From Oxyruncus cristatus (lineage: Eukaryota > Chordata > Aves > Passeriformes > Cotingidae), in NCBI GenBank assembly GCA_013399855.1, contig VXAY01001003.1, positions 1,046,066 through 1,110,065 of the forward strand: 64,000 nt of DNA. The letters run 5' to 3'. The notes under the pieces were generated by a model. It was given only the letters and a program-made list of their open reading frames with translations, did no database searches and was not told the DNA's origin. Shown piece by piece: positions 37,201 to 52,200 of the stretch. Numbering within the stretch: the first letter of the stretch is position 1; the number at the start of each line of letters is the position of its first letter. The position numbers and the translations under genes are program-made.

Positions 37201-40200
37201 CCACCAACAAGACCTGATTTACAATTAAAAGGTACTAATTTTCCTGCTGTTTCATATGTTTCTCGATGCAGTCCACATACTTTAGACCTTAAATTTCAGG
37301 ACACTGAATTTGGGAGGAAGTGGTGAATTCTGGCATGGCGGCATCCACCAGGCTTTGCCGCTGTTCCTCAGTGTTAGCTCAGGGATTTAACTTAACCAAG
37401 TTACTGTGTTTGCCTTGAAGATTGTATTTAGGAATCTATATATTGTATTTAAATATAAATACATAAAACTGTACATTTAGAAAATTTTAGCATGTACATT
37501 CAGTGCCATCCCATGACAGGCAGTATTTGTTTATTAAGAGCCATGGATAAATATTAACTCTACAAAAGTTAACTAAAAGTAAATTTCCTACTGCTCCAAC
37601 TTCCAACTGCTCTTCCAGGCAGCAGGACCAGTGCAGGACATGCTCCATCTGGGGACAGCAGACGCAGCTGGGGGCTTTGCAAGGTTTGCAAGGAAAAGTT
37701 CTGCAGACAAATGATGCACCTTGAATCCCGGCACTCATGGCCAGCTAAATGCTTATGGAAATACCACAGCTATTTGTAATGGAGGGCTCGTCTTTAAGGG
37801 TGAATATCCAAGTCAGGAACTTGACTTTTTTTCACCTGGAATTACTCACACCTTCTGAACACCCATGCATAGTATTCCTGCTTCCCCATTTCCTGGGTAA
37901 ATAATTTCCACAACTATTTGCATGTGTATGTCTCAGACTCAAAATTGTGCTCTCATTGGGCCACAACAGCCCTAGGAAAGGCAGAAGAAAACCTGGATCT
38001 CCCTGAAAACACACAGTTCCAATGGATACTCTGGAATAAAGCTCTCCAACTGCTCCACCACTCCTTATGCAAACACACCAAGGGCTCTGTGGGAAGACTG
38101 TGCCAGCTCCTTCAATGCTCAGGAACAAATCCTAATTCCAATCACCATCCCTTTTTCCCACTTGCTCCAGTATCACCACAGCCCATCCGTGTAGGCAGAT
38201 CTCCCTCGGCCTCTCCCGTGCTCTTTGCTCCAAGGATTCCCAGGCAGCAGCTCTAACCCTTCCCTACCACGGCAGATGAGCTCCTCACTGACATTCCTCC
38301 ACTACCCTGGCGCAGCAAACCTTCTCAACCACCAACTTCCATTTCCATTCATCCTCCTCGAGCCCAAGGAGCCAAAACTAATGCAATCCCAGTCCAGATC
38401 TGACCACGACTCCTACACTTTCACCTTTCTCCTGCAGACTTCACCCAATACACCTCAAACCACATCTACCTTTCTCCAGAGCTCCTCCGTGTCAGCAGCT
38501 CCATTTTAATCTCCAATAGAAACCCCAGATTCTTTTCCATCTCTGTGTAGATGGGACCTACCATGACACTTTGTACCACTTCCACTGCTGGCATCCTCCC
38601 AGCTGTCTGGATTTTTCCCTTGGATCCTCCTCTGAACCAAATGCCTCCAAACAGATTCGTGCCAAGCAAATTAACTGACACCAACATTCATCCCAAAATT
38701 AACCGATAAGGGATTTACTAGCAGGTTCTATCTAGGATCTCCAAGGATTTTGATTTTTCCTCAAGTTCCCTCTGTTAAAGGGTTGGTTCTTTTGTACCTT
38801 CATCCTTATTTTCATCCTAGGGAGAAGCACAGACCCTTAAACAGCCTTTTTAAATCCTGTGCCCTCCTCTCCCTTCACAATGCAGATACTGAGTAAATCC
38901 AGCCCTTCTGATACGTGAGGATTTGTTATGTTAATTCTTCAAAATGTATTCTCTTCATCACTAAGTTGGGGTTTCTGCTATTTTAAAATTCATGGACAGA
39001 CCAGTGAATTATTTTCAAGTCCTTCTGCTTACCAAGACTAAATCCGTACCAGTCTCAAGTTTTTTTGGCAGAGGGATCAAGCTGTCAGCTCCTTTATCTC
39101 CTCAGAATTTCCTCCTGCTGTCTGTAACTGCCTAATCGCCGTTTTCTAGACATAATCAAATCCTATCCATGGGAGTATCAAAGATAAAAAGCCTTTTCAC
39201 TGCAAAAAAAATGCTTCTAGTACACACTTTGGGATATTTACTTCCGTGAAAGAGCATCTGTGGGTGTCAGAGCATCAGTACACTGACAGTAAAAGATATC
39301 TCCACATCTAAACTCCTGCCATTCACCATTTTTTACCTGTTCAGCCTCTGTTGGATGGTGTAAAGGACTTTTTTGCCCCAAGGAAAGCACCAGGTACCTA
39401 GAGAAGAGTCAGTCTGGGCCATCCTGGCATCCCTCCTCTGCTCAGAGGGAACAGGGCCATGTGCCCACCAAGATAAGCACCTATAAGGGGCTACTGCTTT
39501 GCCTGTGCCTCCAGGGATGAAGTCAGGCCTTGGGTACGTGCTGAGACACTTTGCCTTTAATAAAATGACCAGGGAAGGCACAGAAAGCAGGAAAGCTGCA
39601 TTTTAGTCTCTTCATCATGAGGAGGTTCACCCCCAAAATTCCCCTCAGGAGGGATGGACACCATCAGCCACAGTAAAATGGAAAGGTAATGAAGATGAAG
39701 GTCAAAGCTAAAGCAGCTCCCTCAGCTCCGTCTGAGGTTCCCTGGTCATTCTGCACCTGCTGCTCTCCTGTCTGTGTGAATCAAGTCTACCAGGTAGAGG
39801 AAAACAATACTTGACATCTTTATCCTCCAAAAAACATGCAGCGTATCAGAGGCTGAACCTGAGTGCTTCTTCCACTACCCACTTCCAATCCTACAAACAA
39901 ATCCGCTCCCACCCCCCAGTTTTGCTTTCCAACACAAATAATTGGTGTTTCACCAGTGGGACAGGGCAGTTTTTTAATTGTGGCTGTTCCTCCATGGTAA
40001 GTGGACTTGTAACACATCTGCCCTCTCACCACCACCGTGCAATTATTCCATGACGAAGCTGGCCCAGACAATAACAACCTGCTCGTTAAAGATATGCATA
40101 ACCAGGTAAAAAAAAAAAAAAAAAAATAGTTTAAAACACGGACATTTTCATGTCACGAGCTCAGCACTTATCCAAAAAGAAGCCACTCTGTTTGTGTGCT

Positions 40201-43200
40201 TTAGTCCAGGCCAGCTTTGATAAGGCTGCTGTGAGGTGGTGCTGACTCACCATGAGCTAAGGTGAAACAGGCACTGACATGGTACTGTAAATACACACCA
40301 CTGAACAACAGGGCCCTTCAAGTAAAATGCATGTTTTGGGGGTTCCCCCCCGCCCCAAACCTCACCTATCACCACAGCAATCACAAAATCCTCCTGAGCA
40401 CTATGAGCTGTAACACAGTTGAGCACTCCAAAGGATTTCACAGAAGTTATTTGGTGAAGAAGTGACAGAAGGCAACACCAGGTACTCCAGAGATCACATT
40501 TTGGTGTTTTTCTGACACAACAGGACAACAATCAGCACGAAAACTGTGACCAGTGTTCAACAGGTCTGCATAAGCAAGGGTCATGCATTCCATTATTCAC
40601 AGGGGTAATCCTATAGAATTAAGGTAAGTATTTTAATGAGTATGTTTACCTGGGGATTTGTAACTATTAATGGGTACTTAAAGTGTTTTGTTGAAAACTG
40701 TAAAAGCCTTAACAACAGCACCTGGTTTGGAACCGGCTGACACCTCCCTTCAAAAAAAGAAAAGAAACACACAGCCCAATTTTTATTTTTTAAATTGATG
40801 GCAGCCTTAAACAACCTTTCAATGAGAAGGGACAAAACCTACTGAATAAAGGGATGACATTTCAGCTACACTTGTGGAGAGGCTTCTCACAGGGAGATGG
40901 AGGCAGCCAAGGAGGGTGAACTTTAGCCTGACCAAGAGAACCAGCCCAAGAAACTCAAACAAAGAAGTGGACACACACTGCAGAGCAGGAACTAAATCAG
41001 AATGTTTAACAGCTGCAGCCAGAGTTAAATAGTGGCTATATTTGTAACACAAAGCTTTCAAACTTCCAACATTAACTCAAAGAGGTCAATCTCAGGAAAA
41101 TAAAGCAAGGGCTAGAAAGCTGTAAAAAACACAATCACTTCAGAAAAACAGAAAAAATCTAGGTTAAACAAAAAATAAGAGATACCTGAGCACCATCACT
41201 GAAAATGTTCTACAAAGGGGGCTAAAGGTGTCCTAAATCCATTAGCCCAGGATAGCAGAAATATTTATAATCCAAAATAATTACTAACAGTCTGAAAACC
41301 TCTTGCTTCTCCTTCCTTGCGTGGCAGAGCACCAAACTACAGGGGCTCAGTTAAGTGACATTTATCATTCATCCAACCAACTGCTCCTGGTTTACAGACC
41401 ACAGAGCTCCCATCTTCCCATTCCCTGATTATCTGGCAAAGGAAATGGTAATTAAGAGAAAGTCAAACAAACAATCCTACCAGGCCCCGAGTCCTTCTGC
41501 CCTCACTACCAAGTCACTGGCCATTTAACACTTGTTAAGACCAGCAAAGACCACAACAACCAGTAAGACCCTTTACAGTCTTCACTGCTCCTTCTGGTCC
41601 ACATTAATTCTCCCCCCCAGCTTCTGAAGGAAATTGAATTCTCCAGCTCCCTCAGCTCTCTTCAACACCAACACTGGCACTGAAAAAAACCCAGTGCAGC
41701 TGGATTTGGCCTCCACTGTTCAACAACAAACTATAAAAAGTACCTTTACCAGCAGCATTCCCCAATGGGTATCAAAGACGAGAAATAAGCATAAAACACT
41801 CTGCTCTGAGGGGGAGGGAGAGGCAAAATTCAAGCCATTAGTTACACACACACTGAAGAAAACCTGAAGCAACAGAGATGAAGACAAGGCAGGACCATTA
41901 TCAGTCAGGAACAATCTAGTCTTGGCCAGACTAGTAAATAAACATGTCAGGAATACACATGCCAGCATGACAGGCAAGAGCAGCTAAACCCAAACCCAAA
42001 ACACTTGCAAGATAACAGGAACCTGTTCCTGCTTGCTTTTTTCCAGAGCCTGTCCAAATGCTGTGCCCGGATGTGTTCAAACTGGAAATCTCTCTTTCCA
42101 ATGGGCAACTTCCACAACTTCTAACTCTAATAGGGATTAATAACATTTAAACAAAGAAGAACATTTTTAAAAAGGAGGAACATTTAGAGCTTACACAAGA
42201 ATTTCTCCTGCCACACATTGTGCATCCCTCCAGCCACACATTAACCCAGGAACAAACATGTCTTGCAGGTCTGAAGCACAAGGTGGCTGCTTACCTCTCC
42301 ATCAGCTTCTCCTTATCCCAGTTGAAATGGCTAAGCAGTATTCGAGTGATAGTCGCTGGATTCTGGGGAAAGAAAGGAGAACCAATCATTAATTGAGTAA
42401 CCAAACCGGCGTGAGAACACCAAGCAGAGTTTTGAACAGGCAAAGGGAAAAATCAGTGGGTCTGATAACAACCTCTGTGTAAACAATACATGGTTACTAT
42501 CATAAGCTGGACTTGACAGATGGAAAAATTAAAAAAACAAAACAAACCAAAACACTTCTGTAAATCCAAGTGTCTATATAAAATGGAAATTTGGCTGAAG
42601 ACTTAAGGAACAGGTCAGTTACTGCTACCACATGAGGTGATTAAGTGCCAACATCTCCACACCCAGCATGTCCACACAATGCAACCCCAGAATGTCTGTA
42701 AATTGCAGGACGGGCTGATTTCCATCCATCCATCCTAACCATTTTTGCCACACCCTCCACACTACCTGCAGAGCAAGAGTATTCCTTGTTTGTCCCAGCC
42801 CTGACCACCAAAACATTTGGGCTGAAAACTCTCCCGGAACACAAGTGGCTGCCAGTGTAAGATGACAGAGTCCTTGGAATTCCCCAGACGTTCACAAAGC
42901 ACAAAATCCAGAAAATACTCACAGAACCATATAGCTAAGGAAAGAAATACAGCCTAGAGAGGTCAAAAACAGGATGGAAAATAAAAGCTGATTTTCAGTT
43001 GTGTACAAGTTTTTTTTCCAACTAAATCTGTACCACCAGCCAAGGGTTTGGTTATATGAGCTGGGAAACACAACAAACCATATGGCTTCTGTGACACCTC
43101 AGAACCACGGTTTAGCTCCCTAAATCCACACTCTGGGCTCAGTTTTAGGACCATTTCCATGCAAGGGAGACAAGAGCAGCCCCTGAGAGCTGCTATGTGT

Positions 43201-46200
43201 ACTTGGCCATCTGACACCAAAATGGAAGTTTGCCTGAGGGCCAATGTTCAATGGATGCTCTGAAGCTGTTGAAAAGTAGGACAGAAACCAGCAATGTGAT
43301 TTCCTGAGCCCTCCAGCTACAGCCACAACGTGGAGCTGCCAAAAGCCAATGTTGTCCCCCATGGCAGAGATCCCACCCCACCCCTGCACACCCTGTGCTC
43401 ACCAGTCCATCCCAGTACAGCCATTTTATGCTGCACTGCTGCAAATACTGGCTCAGAAAGTGATTTTCTCTTTACCTTGAAGTTGTTTTTTCATGGAATC
43501 AGTTCCCCAATCTGTTTGATTGCCTGACCACACAAGCAGCTGCATTAGCACGAGGGGAAAGCAGGGCAGCATCTTTCACCACCAACACCAACAAAATCTT
43601 CCCTGAAATAAAGCCCTCGGGTGAAAATGTAAGCACAAAGAATAGTCCTGTGGTTCATACTATAAAAAGTGACACTCCTCTCCTTCTGCACCGTGTTCTG
43701 ACTCTTATTAATGCCAGCACAGGTTGGTTAAGGCCAAATTAAGAATTTTCCCATCTTAAAAAGCCCATGTGAACAAAAGCAGCTTTGGAAAGGTAAGACC
43801 AGCTGGGATGGCAAACCTACACAGCATAGGGCAGAAAATACCAGAAATGGGGACTGTCAAACACAGTGTGGTGAAAATGTGGTCCCAAGTCCACATTTGA
43901 ACCAATCTCCCAGGTGACGTGGATCCAAGCCCTTCACTGGGATTCATGAGGTGCCTGGTTGACAACCACATGCCACCAGCTTTCCAACAGCATCCATCCC
44001 TGATCCAGCCCAGCAGAGAGGGGAGCAAGCGGCTCAACTCCTCCAAGTCAGTCCTGCCAACAAGAAGCTGCATGGGAATTTAAAGATCTCCTTCACCAAA
44101 AGGCTCCTGCAGCAGCCTCTTTCAGGCTTTAGGTTTTGATCTTTCTAGGTTACTTTGCATTTGGGTCTCCACAACATCTTTTCCTGGAACTCGATCTGTA
44201 TCGTGTAGCAGTACCTAAAGGAGCTCTTAAAAGCTCACTTAGACACAATTCCTGGAGCAATTTAATCAAAGATGAAAATACACCTTAGTAAATAAACCAA
44301 TCTTATCTCTAGATTATCTTGGTTATGATACCAGCTCCTATAACTCTAAATTACGGGTTTCAGACAGCAAAGCACAGAGCTCTTCAACACAAGGAGCCTT
44401 CACTCAGCCCAGAGATCTGCCAGATGTACACAGAAACACTACTTCCTTAATTTCTCAAGCAACAGCATTAAGAGAGCTTTAATTAAAATCAGCCTGAAGT
44501 CTTGTCCTACCTTCTGCCTCAGCAGCCCACTTGGCCACTTATTAAGGCTTCTGGGAATACCTATTAATCACTTAATAGGCTGAGAGGCAGCTGAAGTAGT
44601 GGTCTCTGGCTGACTTTTTAAAAAGACACAAGGTTCCCCCTGCACTGCAGGATAAGTTATAGCATATTAATAAGGAACTCGAGTGGTCTGCAGTGATTAT
44701 TAAGCACAACAAGGCAGATCCAGCAAATACCACCCACCAAAGGACACGTGGCCATGAAGAACAAGAGGGTTTCGTTTGTGGCTTCTCCAATTTCCCAACA
44801 CATTGGCACTGCAGCTTTCCAAAACAAGATTCCCTAGGTCGGATTCCCCCCAGGTATCCCAGCACTGCAATGTCAGTGTACAAAGCATGTTATTTAGGAT
44901 TATACTGTATTATCACCTTTCTCCTGCCTTGCTGGGCTCCAGCTTCAGGTTCAACATGTTCATGTAAAAAAGAAAAGGAGACACCGGCAGCATGACAAGC
45001 TCCTCCCAGAAATAGCTGGGCTGCCTGCTTTTGCTGCCTGCCACATCCAAGATGTGGTATTTAAAACTAAACTGCTTGTTTCATGGATACAGAAGGCCAG
45101 GATTAACACAGCCGTGCCCTTGCTCATCCCTGCACAGAGATACAGCCTCGGCTGGCAGCACACAGGGAATGGGAGACAGGGAGGGAGGCAGCTGGGAGAC
45201 AAACTACAGCTAAAACCAAATGCCAAAACCTCTGGCACGAAGGACTGTTGCAATTTAAGGCCAGACACACCACCAAGGTACCAAGAACAGCTGCTCTGCG
45301 GGAATCTTCACGTGCACACTTGCCTCACAATTATCTGGGAGCAGTGTTGGAGGAGTCAGCCATGGCGCCCACCCCACTGAGAGGTGTGTCCTGGACCTTG
45401 GACATACAGGACACCAGAATATTGTGATGTTTCGACACCAGTTCTGCTCCAGCCCTTCATCAACACTGTGCTGCCGCACAAGCCCCCAGCCTTCGCTTCT
45501 GACGCTCCCACTGTGAAAATTAATGGAATATTTAAACAACACTGTGTTCCACAGCACTGGGATGGTGCAGCCTCTGCTCTGCAGCTGCTGGGCTTCTCCT
45601 CTGGCACAGGGGATTACTGCCTACGACTAACACCACCAAGATTAGTTATGAACAGGCTACACTGCTGCTCAGACGGGATTACTCCCGGGGCTGGGAGTGT
45701 GTGCTCCCACTAAGGCTATTTTCTGTTTACAAAGAGGAATTTTCCTGAGGAAAGCAGCCAGAAGCGGACGGCGAGCGAAGGAACAGCCAACATGACCGTG
45801 GTCTGATGAAAGCTGAACCAGCACATCTCCCTTACAACAGCACCTATTAAATTTTACATGTGGGAGCCGAGGCGCTTTGCCTGGAGCCGAGGGCAGCGAG
45901 CCTGTTGATATCCAGATAGGAACAAACCCGAGGAAAGCAGCCATTTTGTTGAAAATCTCCAGGCACTTCAAAAGATTCCCTAACAAAACATTCCAAATAA
46001 CGCTCCATCCAGTGAGAAACACGCTCAGTCCCCCAGCAGGGGTTTTTAATGTATTTTTTTTTAGGCTAACAAAGGAGCCAAGTCCCAAATGTACTTCAAA
46101 CAGATCCCACTCCACCACAGCTTTTCACTGGAGGTATTTATATTTACTGTCCTTATCTATGCTGCCATGCTCCAGTACACCAATGCAAGCAGGAGATACA

Positions 46201-49200
46201 GCCCTGCAAAAGTCTGGACTTCACCAAAGAAGCATTATTAATTCAAATAAAACTCCTTAATTTAATAGAATTTAATTCAACTGGAAGCTTGGTCACTGAT
46301 ATGAGTTAGAATTCTTTTTTGCTGTCGAAATAAGAAAGTATGAATTGGAAGAAGGAATCTGGATGCACTTTAATGCATAAATGAATTATAAATTAAATAT
46401 TATTAGGACATTAGCTTAAATCAGAATTTCCAAGCAGCACAATTTGCTGAATGACAGTCTGGAGCACTAGATCCATTCATGTTTCCATCCATCAAGATGA
46501 GCTGTGGAGTTAATTCTTGCTGTTATTACCAAGAAAAGCACATTTTAGAGTTCAGCTTCTGCTCACTCGCTGGGAGGAAGCTCCTGGTTCAGTTTCAGCC
46601 TTCACTGCAAACAAAAACTTAACCTCAGTTCTCCATCAAAATCCTTTCCCACCTCCTCAAGACACAGTATCCATAAATTCTTTGTTTTGTTTCTTTCCTT
46701 GTCATGCCTGGTTTTGTTTCCTACACGTGGCAGCGTCTGCATTTCAACAGTTTTACTCCCAACTGCAGCACCTCCCTCCAACAGCAGAGACTTTTACAGC
46801 ACTCAGGGTGTGATACTGCTTCCACTTGGGTTTCCCACACTCTGCAAACACTGGCTTTGCCCAAGCCTCAGACATCTGCGACCAGTGCAAACCTCTGCAA
46901 TGTCCACTGACGTATTCCATGGGGGCATTAGTGACACAAAATTCCCCAGCAGAAGGAAAGTGATGGTTTCCCACCAGCTGACAGCAAAGACCGAGAGTTT
47001 TGCTTGGTGGAGGAGCAAAGAGCCATCAAAAGCTAATGCTGGCCTGAAACCAAGCAGCACAAACATCTGCTGCAGTGAAGTGGCACCTGGGGACAGGGTG
47101 TCACCATCACCGTAAATATTTAACAGCCAAACCCCCGGTGTTTGCAACAGGAGAGCACCAAGTGGAAATTGCCGCTGCCCTCCGAGCACGTGCAGCATCA
47201 CAGAGGATCACACAGCATCTCCAGAGCTTGTCACGTGCACACCGTGCCAGGGAGGAAGGGCTGATAAATAACCTACATGTCACGTTTTATGGGAGCAGGG
47301 AGAGCAGGAGCAGCCTCACCACGGGAGGGATGCAACCAACACCACACACCAGGCACCGAACAGCCGCTCTGTCAGGTAATACCCAAGTGGGCACCGGCCC
47401 CAAATCCTGCAGTCACCAGGTCTCTGCTCTTCACTTGCACCTCTCCCAGCCCCACACACGTAACCTCAGACATCAACACACAGCTAGAAGGTGGTTTAGG
47501 TCAGCTTTTAGCCTGTTAAAACACATCACAGTACGACCCTCAGCATAAAGGCTGGCGCTGTTCTGCCACTGCACTGAGCAACTTTCATCTGTAGAGATCC
47601 ACTCACATCCGTTCTTTCCAGAGACAACTACAGGAAATCTTACAATCACAGAAGCTCATTTCTAGCAGCTTAATAAAACTCCCAGGAACCCAGTGTAGAA
47701 GATCAGATCTAAGTGCTGAGTACTTCCAGGATGTGATCTGCTCAAACTTGCCAGTTTTTAAACACCACCAGTGGAGCACTCCGAGAAGCTGCTGGAAAAC
47801 TTTGTGTAATCTAATATTCCCTGGCTCCATTACAGCCAGAACATCAGAGGGCTGCTGTGGGAAGAGGAGGACAGCAGCTAAACAGGTCAGTCTGCCACCA
47901 CCCAGCCACCCTCTCTCCCCTGCCATCCCCTGAGGCCTGGCAGCAGGGAGTCGCATTTCTGCCAATGGCCTGGTTTATGGGAACAGCACAACTGCAGGTG
48001 GATCTGAGGTACTCCTCACCTTCCAAACCCCTGTTATAGACAATAACGACAAAATCAGTGCTGCTCATTTTCTACACACCCACTGAGGGGATGGTCTTTG
48101 CATCCCACATCCCACTGACGCCACACAAAATTAATTTTTTGAGTTTGAGCACCGAACCACCCAAAAACATACCTGTTTCCTGCCCCTGGCATTTCCAAAC
48201 AACTCCACACCAAGCCAGGCTACTCCCTGTGACTGCTGTCATCTGCTGTCCTCCATCTGGCACTTGCCACCTCACTCTAACTTCACATTAACACATCCAC
48301 AGCCTTCAGCTTCGACACCCATCCTCTCCTTTGCTCCCTACATCCTTCTTCATCTCATTAACTTCCCTTCACACATCATCTCCTAATGCTGAAAATTAAG
48401 TTTTACAGAATTACTGAATTAGCACCAGTACGTGATGGCACCAAATGGCAGCTCGATCTGATGATCTCAGTTTGTAGTAACTTATCTGCACTTACTGTTT
48501 CCAGCTCTGATGAACACACGCTCTTCTAGCAGGGGAAGATAATAAAAGACAACTTTGGAGAAAACTCTATTACTTCAGTTAATTGGTTCAAGAGACAGAA
48601 ATGAAGCAGTCAGCTGCTTTACATTTTCTCTGAGCCTTTTGGAAAGCTTTCAGGTTAATGATTAGGAGCTGCAATGAAGAGCCATTGTCTAACACAGCTT
48701 TTAAAATCAGAAAAAAAATACTAAAGCAACAACTCCAGCATGAATTAGCAAATTTGGAAATGCAAAAACTGAATTCACACTGTAATACTTCTAAATAAAA
48801 GGAAGATGGGATGAATTTGCCCTGCTGCTCTCAGATGACTGCAGAAGCTTCAACAAATTAAAAACAATCAGGGAAGGCATCTTCCAACACTTCAGCTATG
48901 CTTGCTTCCATACCAGGACATCTAGGGTTTGATGACGGAGAGACATTAACCCTTATTTTATACATTCAGGAACATTTTGATTTCTCCTTCCTTTTGCTAC
49001 AGTTCTGGAGTACAAAGTTGGCCCTTTACAGAGCACAGATCCGCAGGTCTGAGCTGATGCTTTACTGCCCAGAGCAGCAGTATCACCCCAAGTATTTCCT
49101 TTCTTCTGGTGTCTCCCAGCACAAGAAATCCCAGCACATGAGCAAAAGCTCAGCAAATCTGGGTAAGCAACATAAGCCACAGCTCCAGTTTCCGGAGTAG

Positions 49201-52200
49201 CTGCCGTACTGGGAACCGGAGTGGGATCACATGGGTGCCAGAGTACGCTTCAGAACGGGTTTATTCAACCCATTGCCTCCCACTCATGGATCTGCAAAGA
49301 CTTGCCTTAAAAGAGTAGGAGAAGGCGATGGCATCATTTCCATATAATTCTCCCAGTTTACTATTTCAGCAGCTCAGTAATATCTCCTCTCCTGCTGCAG
49401 AGGAAGCCCAGAGCCCACAGCGCTGGGGACACAGAGAGAGAAGAGGACCCCCAAAAAAGCTCTGGCCACCCTGAACGGAAAGGACCAGATCCAAGAATCC
49501 GAGTCCCTGCTAATCACCAATTTCCCCCTCACACCAAACCTCCAGTGCAGTAGAGCTGCTCTGACAAGCTGAGAATCCATGAACGACAAAGGGGTGTTTA
49601 GGAAAAGCACTAACAGACCTGGGTGTCCCAATCCCAAATGGCACACAGTCACCTTCCCTGCCCATCCACAGAACACTGCTCCCACAACCAAGTGTACTTC
49701 AGCCCCTTCCCTCTTGATACCACTGCCCTTCCAGATCCCCAGTCTCAGCTTTTCCTCTTCTATCCTACATGACTCCAACCCTATTAAACTTTTCATCCCG
49801 CCACACTTAGTTTGGACCTGTCACGTAGTTACTGCATTGTTCCTACACAAGGACCACAAACGTATCCAGCACCATCAGAAAGGAAAAACTTGGTTTTCTC
49901 CAGATCACAAGTACCCCAACAGCAAAAAGCAGCAACATTTGATATTGTCAGTTCTGCACAGTCTCTGACAGAAAACCACATGGGGACGGTTTCAATTCTC
50001 GTCTCAGAGCAATGTATCAACTCACTAATGCCTGGCTTCAATTAAACACACTGTGTTGCTTCAAGAGGAAAGCAAAAGCACAATTTGCCACAGAAAGAAG
50101 CGATGCTGAATGAAGGCAGAGTTTAGTGACTGGCAATAGGTACCAAAACACCTCAGCTTAGCCCAAGAGCAGGGGTAATAAATCCCTTCCCTTACACAAG
50201 GCTTCAGAAAGGCCGAGGAAGACTCCAGTCACCCAGAATGGCTCAGCTACTCACCAGCTCTGTTTCTGCCCAAGATGAAGTAACAGCTACTCGGATTATT
50301 ATTTTAACCTGAAATAGGGCAGTAACTGGGCAGAACCAGACCAAGGACAAACAGCTCAGACAGTATTTATTTCAGCAGCAACACAAGCTCACTCAACCCC
50401 TGGTTCCTGGACCTGCCACGGGCCGGTCGGTGACGGCAGCACAAGTGAAGCAGACACAGGAACTGACCCGGGGAAGGGGGTCACTGGTTTATTTTAACCC
50501 AGGACGGGATCACTGTGTGGCCAAACAGCTCAGCTGGCACAACTCAGACAACAAGGACTTGCTTCCAAGAATTTTGTCTCAGTCTGCCAAGAGCCCTGTG
50601 TCAGGCATGTTAAAATTGGGTCTTGTCCATGTCAACAGACCCCCAAATCTTCCTGACCCAAAGACTTAAAACTACAAAGTAAATTAAACTGGTGTATAGT
50701 TTGATGCAAGCTACAGCCAGAGGCCCCACTTTTTTCCTCCATTATCCCACCAGCTACAAGGAGCAGGACTCGCCCTCCCCACCTCACTATCTGGGGGCTG
50801 TATTCACCCAGGGTATCAAACCTCAGACTTTGATAGTAAACTGTGGCAGCGCTGCCACTATCTACAACGACGTGTCGTCAACAAAACCACGTGAGCCCAA
50901 CAAGACAGAAATACACTTTATTTTTTTTAAGGTCTTTTATTAGTCAATGTTGGAAAGACTGGAAGTGGCATATGTCAGGTCAGCTACCCATCAAGTTGAT
51001 AAAAGGCAAACAAGCCAAAGCACCACATTTGGGTTTCAGGGGAACACTGTGTTCAGTGACTCAACTCCTGAGTGACCTGTATAATTTTGGGAAAGCACAG
51101 TTCTGCTGATATGAGCTCCAGAAACTCTCCTGTTCAGAGGTAGAAACAGATGTTAAAGGAATAGAGTTGAAAGAGGAACTGTACATCTGCTTTTTTTTCC
51201 TTTAAATCGTTCTGTACAAGTCTTATGGAGTCCCAAAAAAGCCTTCCCTGCTCTTTTCCCTCACTCCTATCAGTACACTGACTTTGCTCTTCCACCAGTC
51301 AGCACTGTCCGCTGCCAGGTTCTGGCTCAGGGCTGTACCCACATCCTGGGCTCTATAAATCTGTAGGAGACCGGTGCTGTTCCTCCCCATCAGGGAGGAA
51401 AACTGCTGGCTCTGGCAGTTCCCACCTCCAGCAGCTCCTGCAGTGTGAAGAACAGGCCACTTCAGACCTGGCCAGTGAATGACTTCCATGGAGAAGTCCT
51501 AGGTATTGCTGACCAGGATTTTGGTTGTCTTTAGGACAACAGAACTTGGCTTTTGCTGCTCTGAGAACATTCAGAGGCATCACCTGGTCCAGGGACACGG
51601 TGTGGGCGGTGTTAGGAGGGTGCTATGAGCAGATCACTGGAGGTATCAGAAGTAACTTGGATAAATACTGATGCCATGGCAGACTTGAAATGTTTAAAAG
51701 AAATCACACAAACTCTGAGAGAATGAAGATGCTTTTCTGACTCTCAATATCACAGTTATACTGAGAAGGATAAACCCCTGATAACTTGTGTTCTTTTTCC
51801 ATGGACAGTTTCCACAGCACGTCTGTCTGTAGGCTCCACTGTGCACCAACAAAACAACTAATCGAGTTTCTCTGGGTTAAGTTTTCTAAATTCTCTGCAA
51901 AGGGCTCTCAAACTGCCCTTTTCCTGCTCTCAAAGGTCCTTCCAGATGATGATTAAAGGAAGGGTGTCCCCTCTTCAGACAGTGTGCAAGCAGAGGATCA
52001 GACCCCACAGATGTTCAGTGTAAACATCTCCCTCAAGTGCTGGTTAAGTCTTGAGTTTTGGGTGATCTGTCTCCCACCTGCTTTGTTACTGGGCACTACT
52101 GGAGAACATCTATCACAGGGTGCTCAAAGAGTTGTGTAATACAGAGGATATAAATAATCCAGCCAAACTGTACATCACGTCAAGACAACTGCTCTCGATT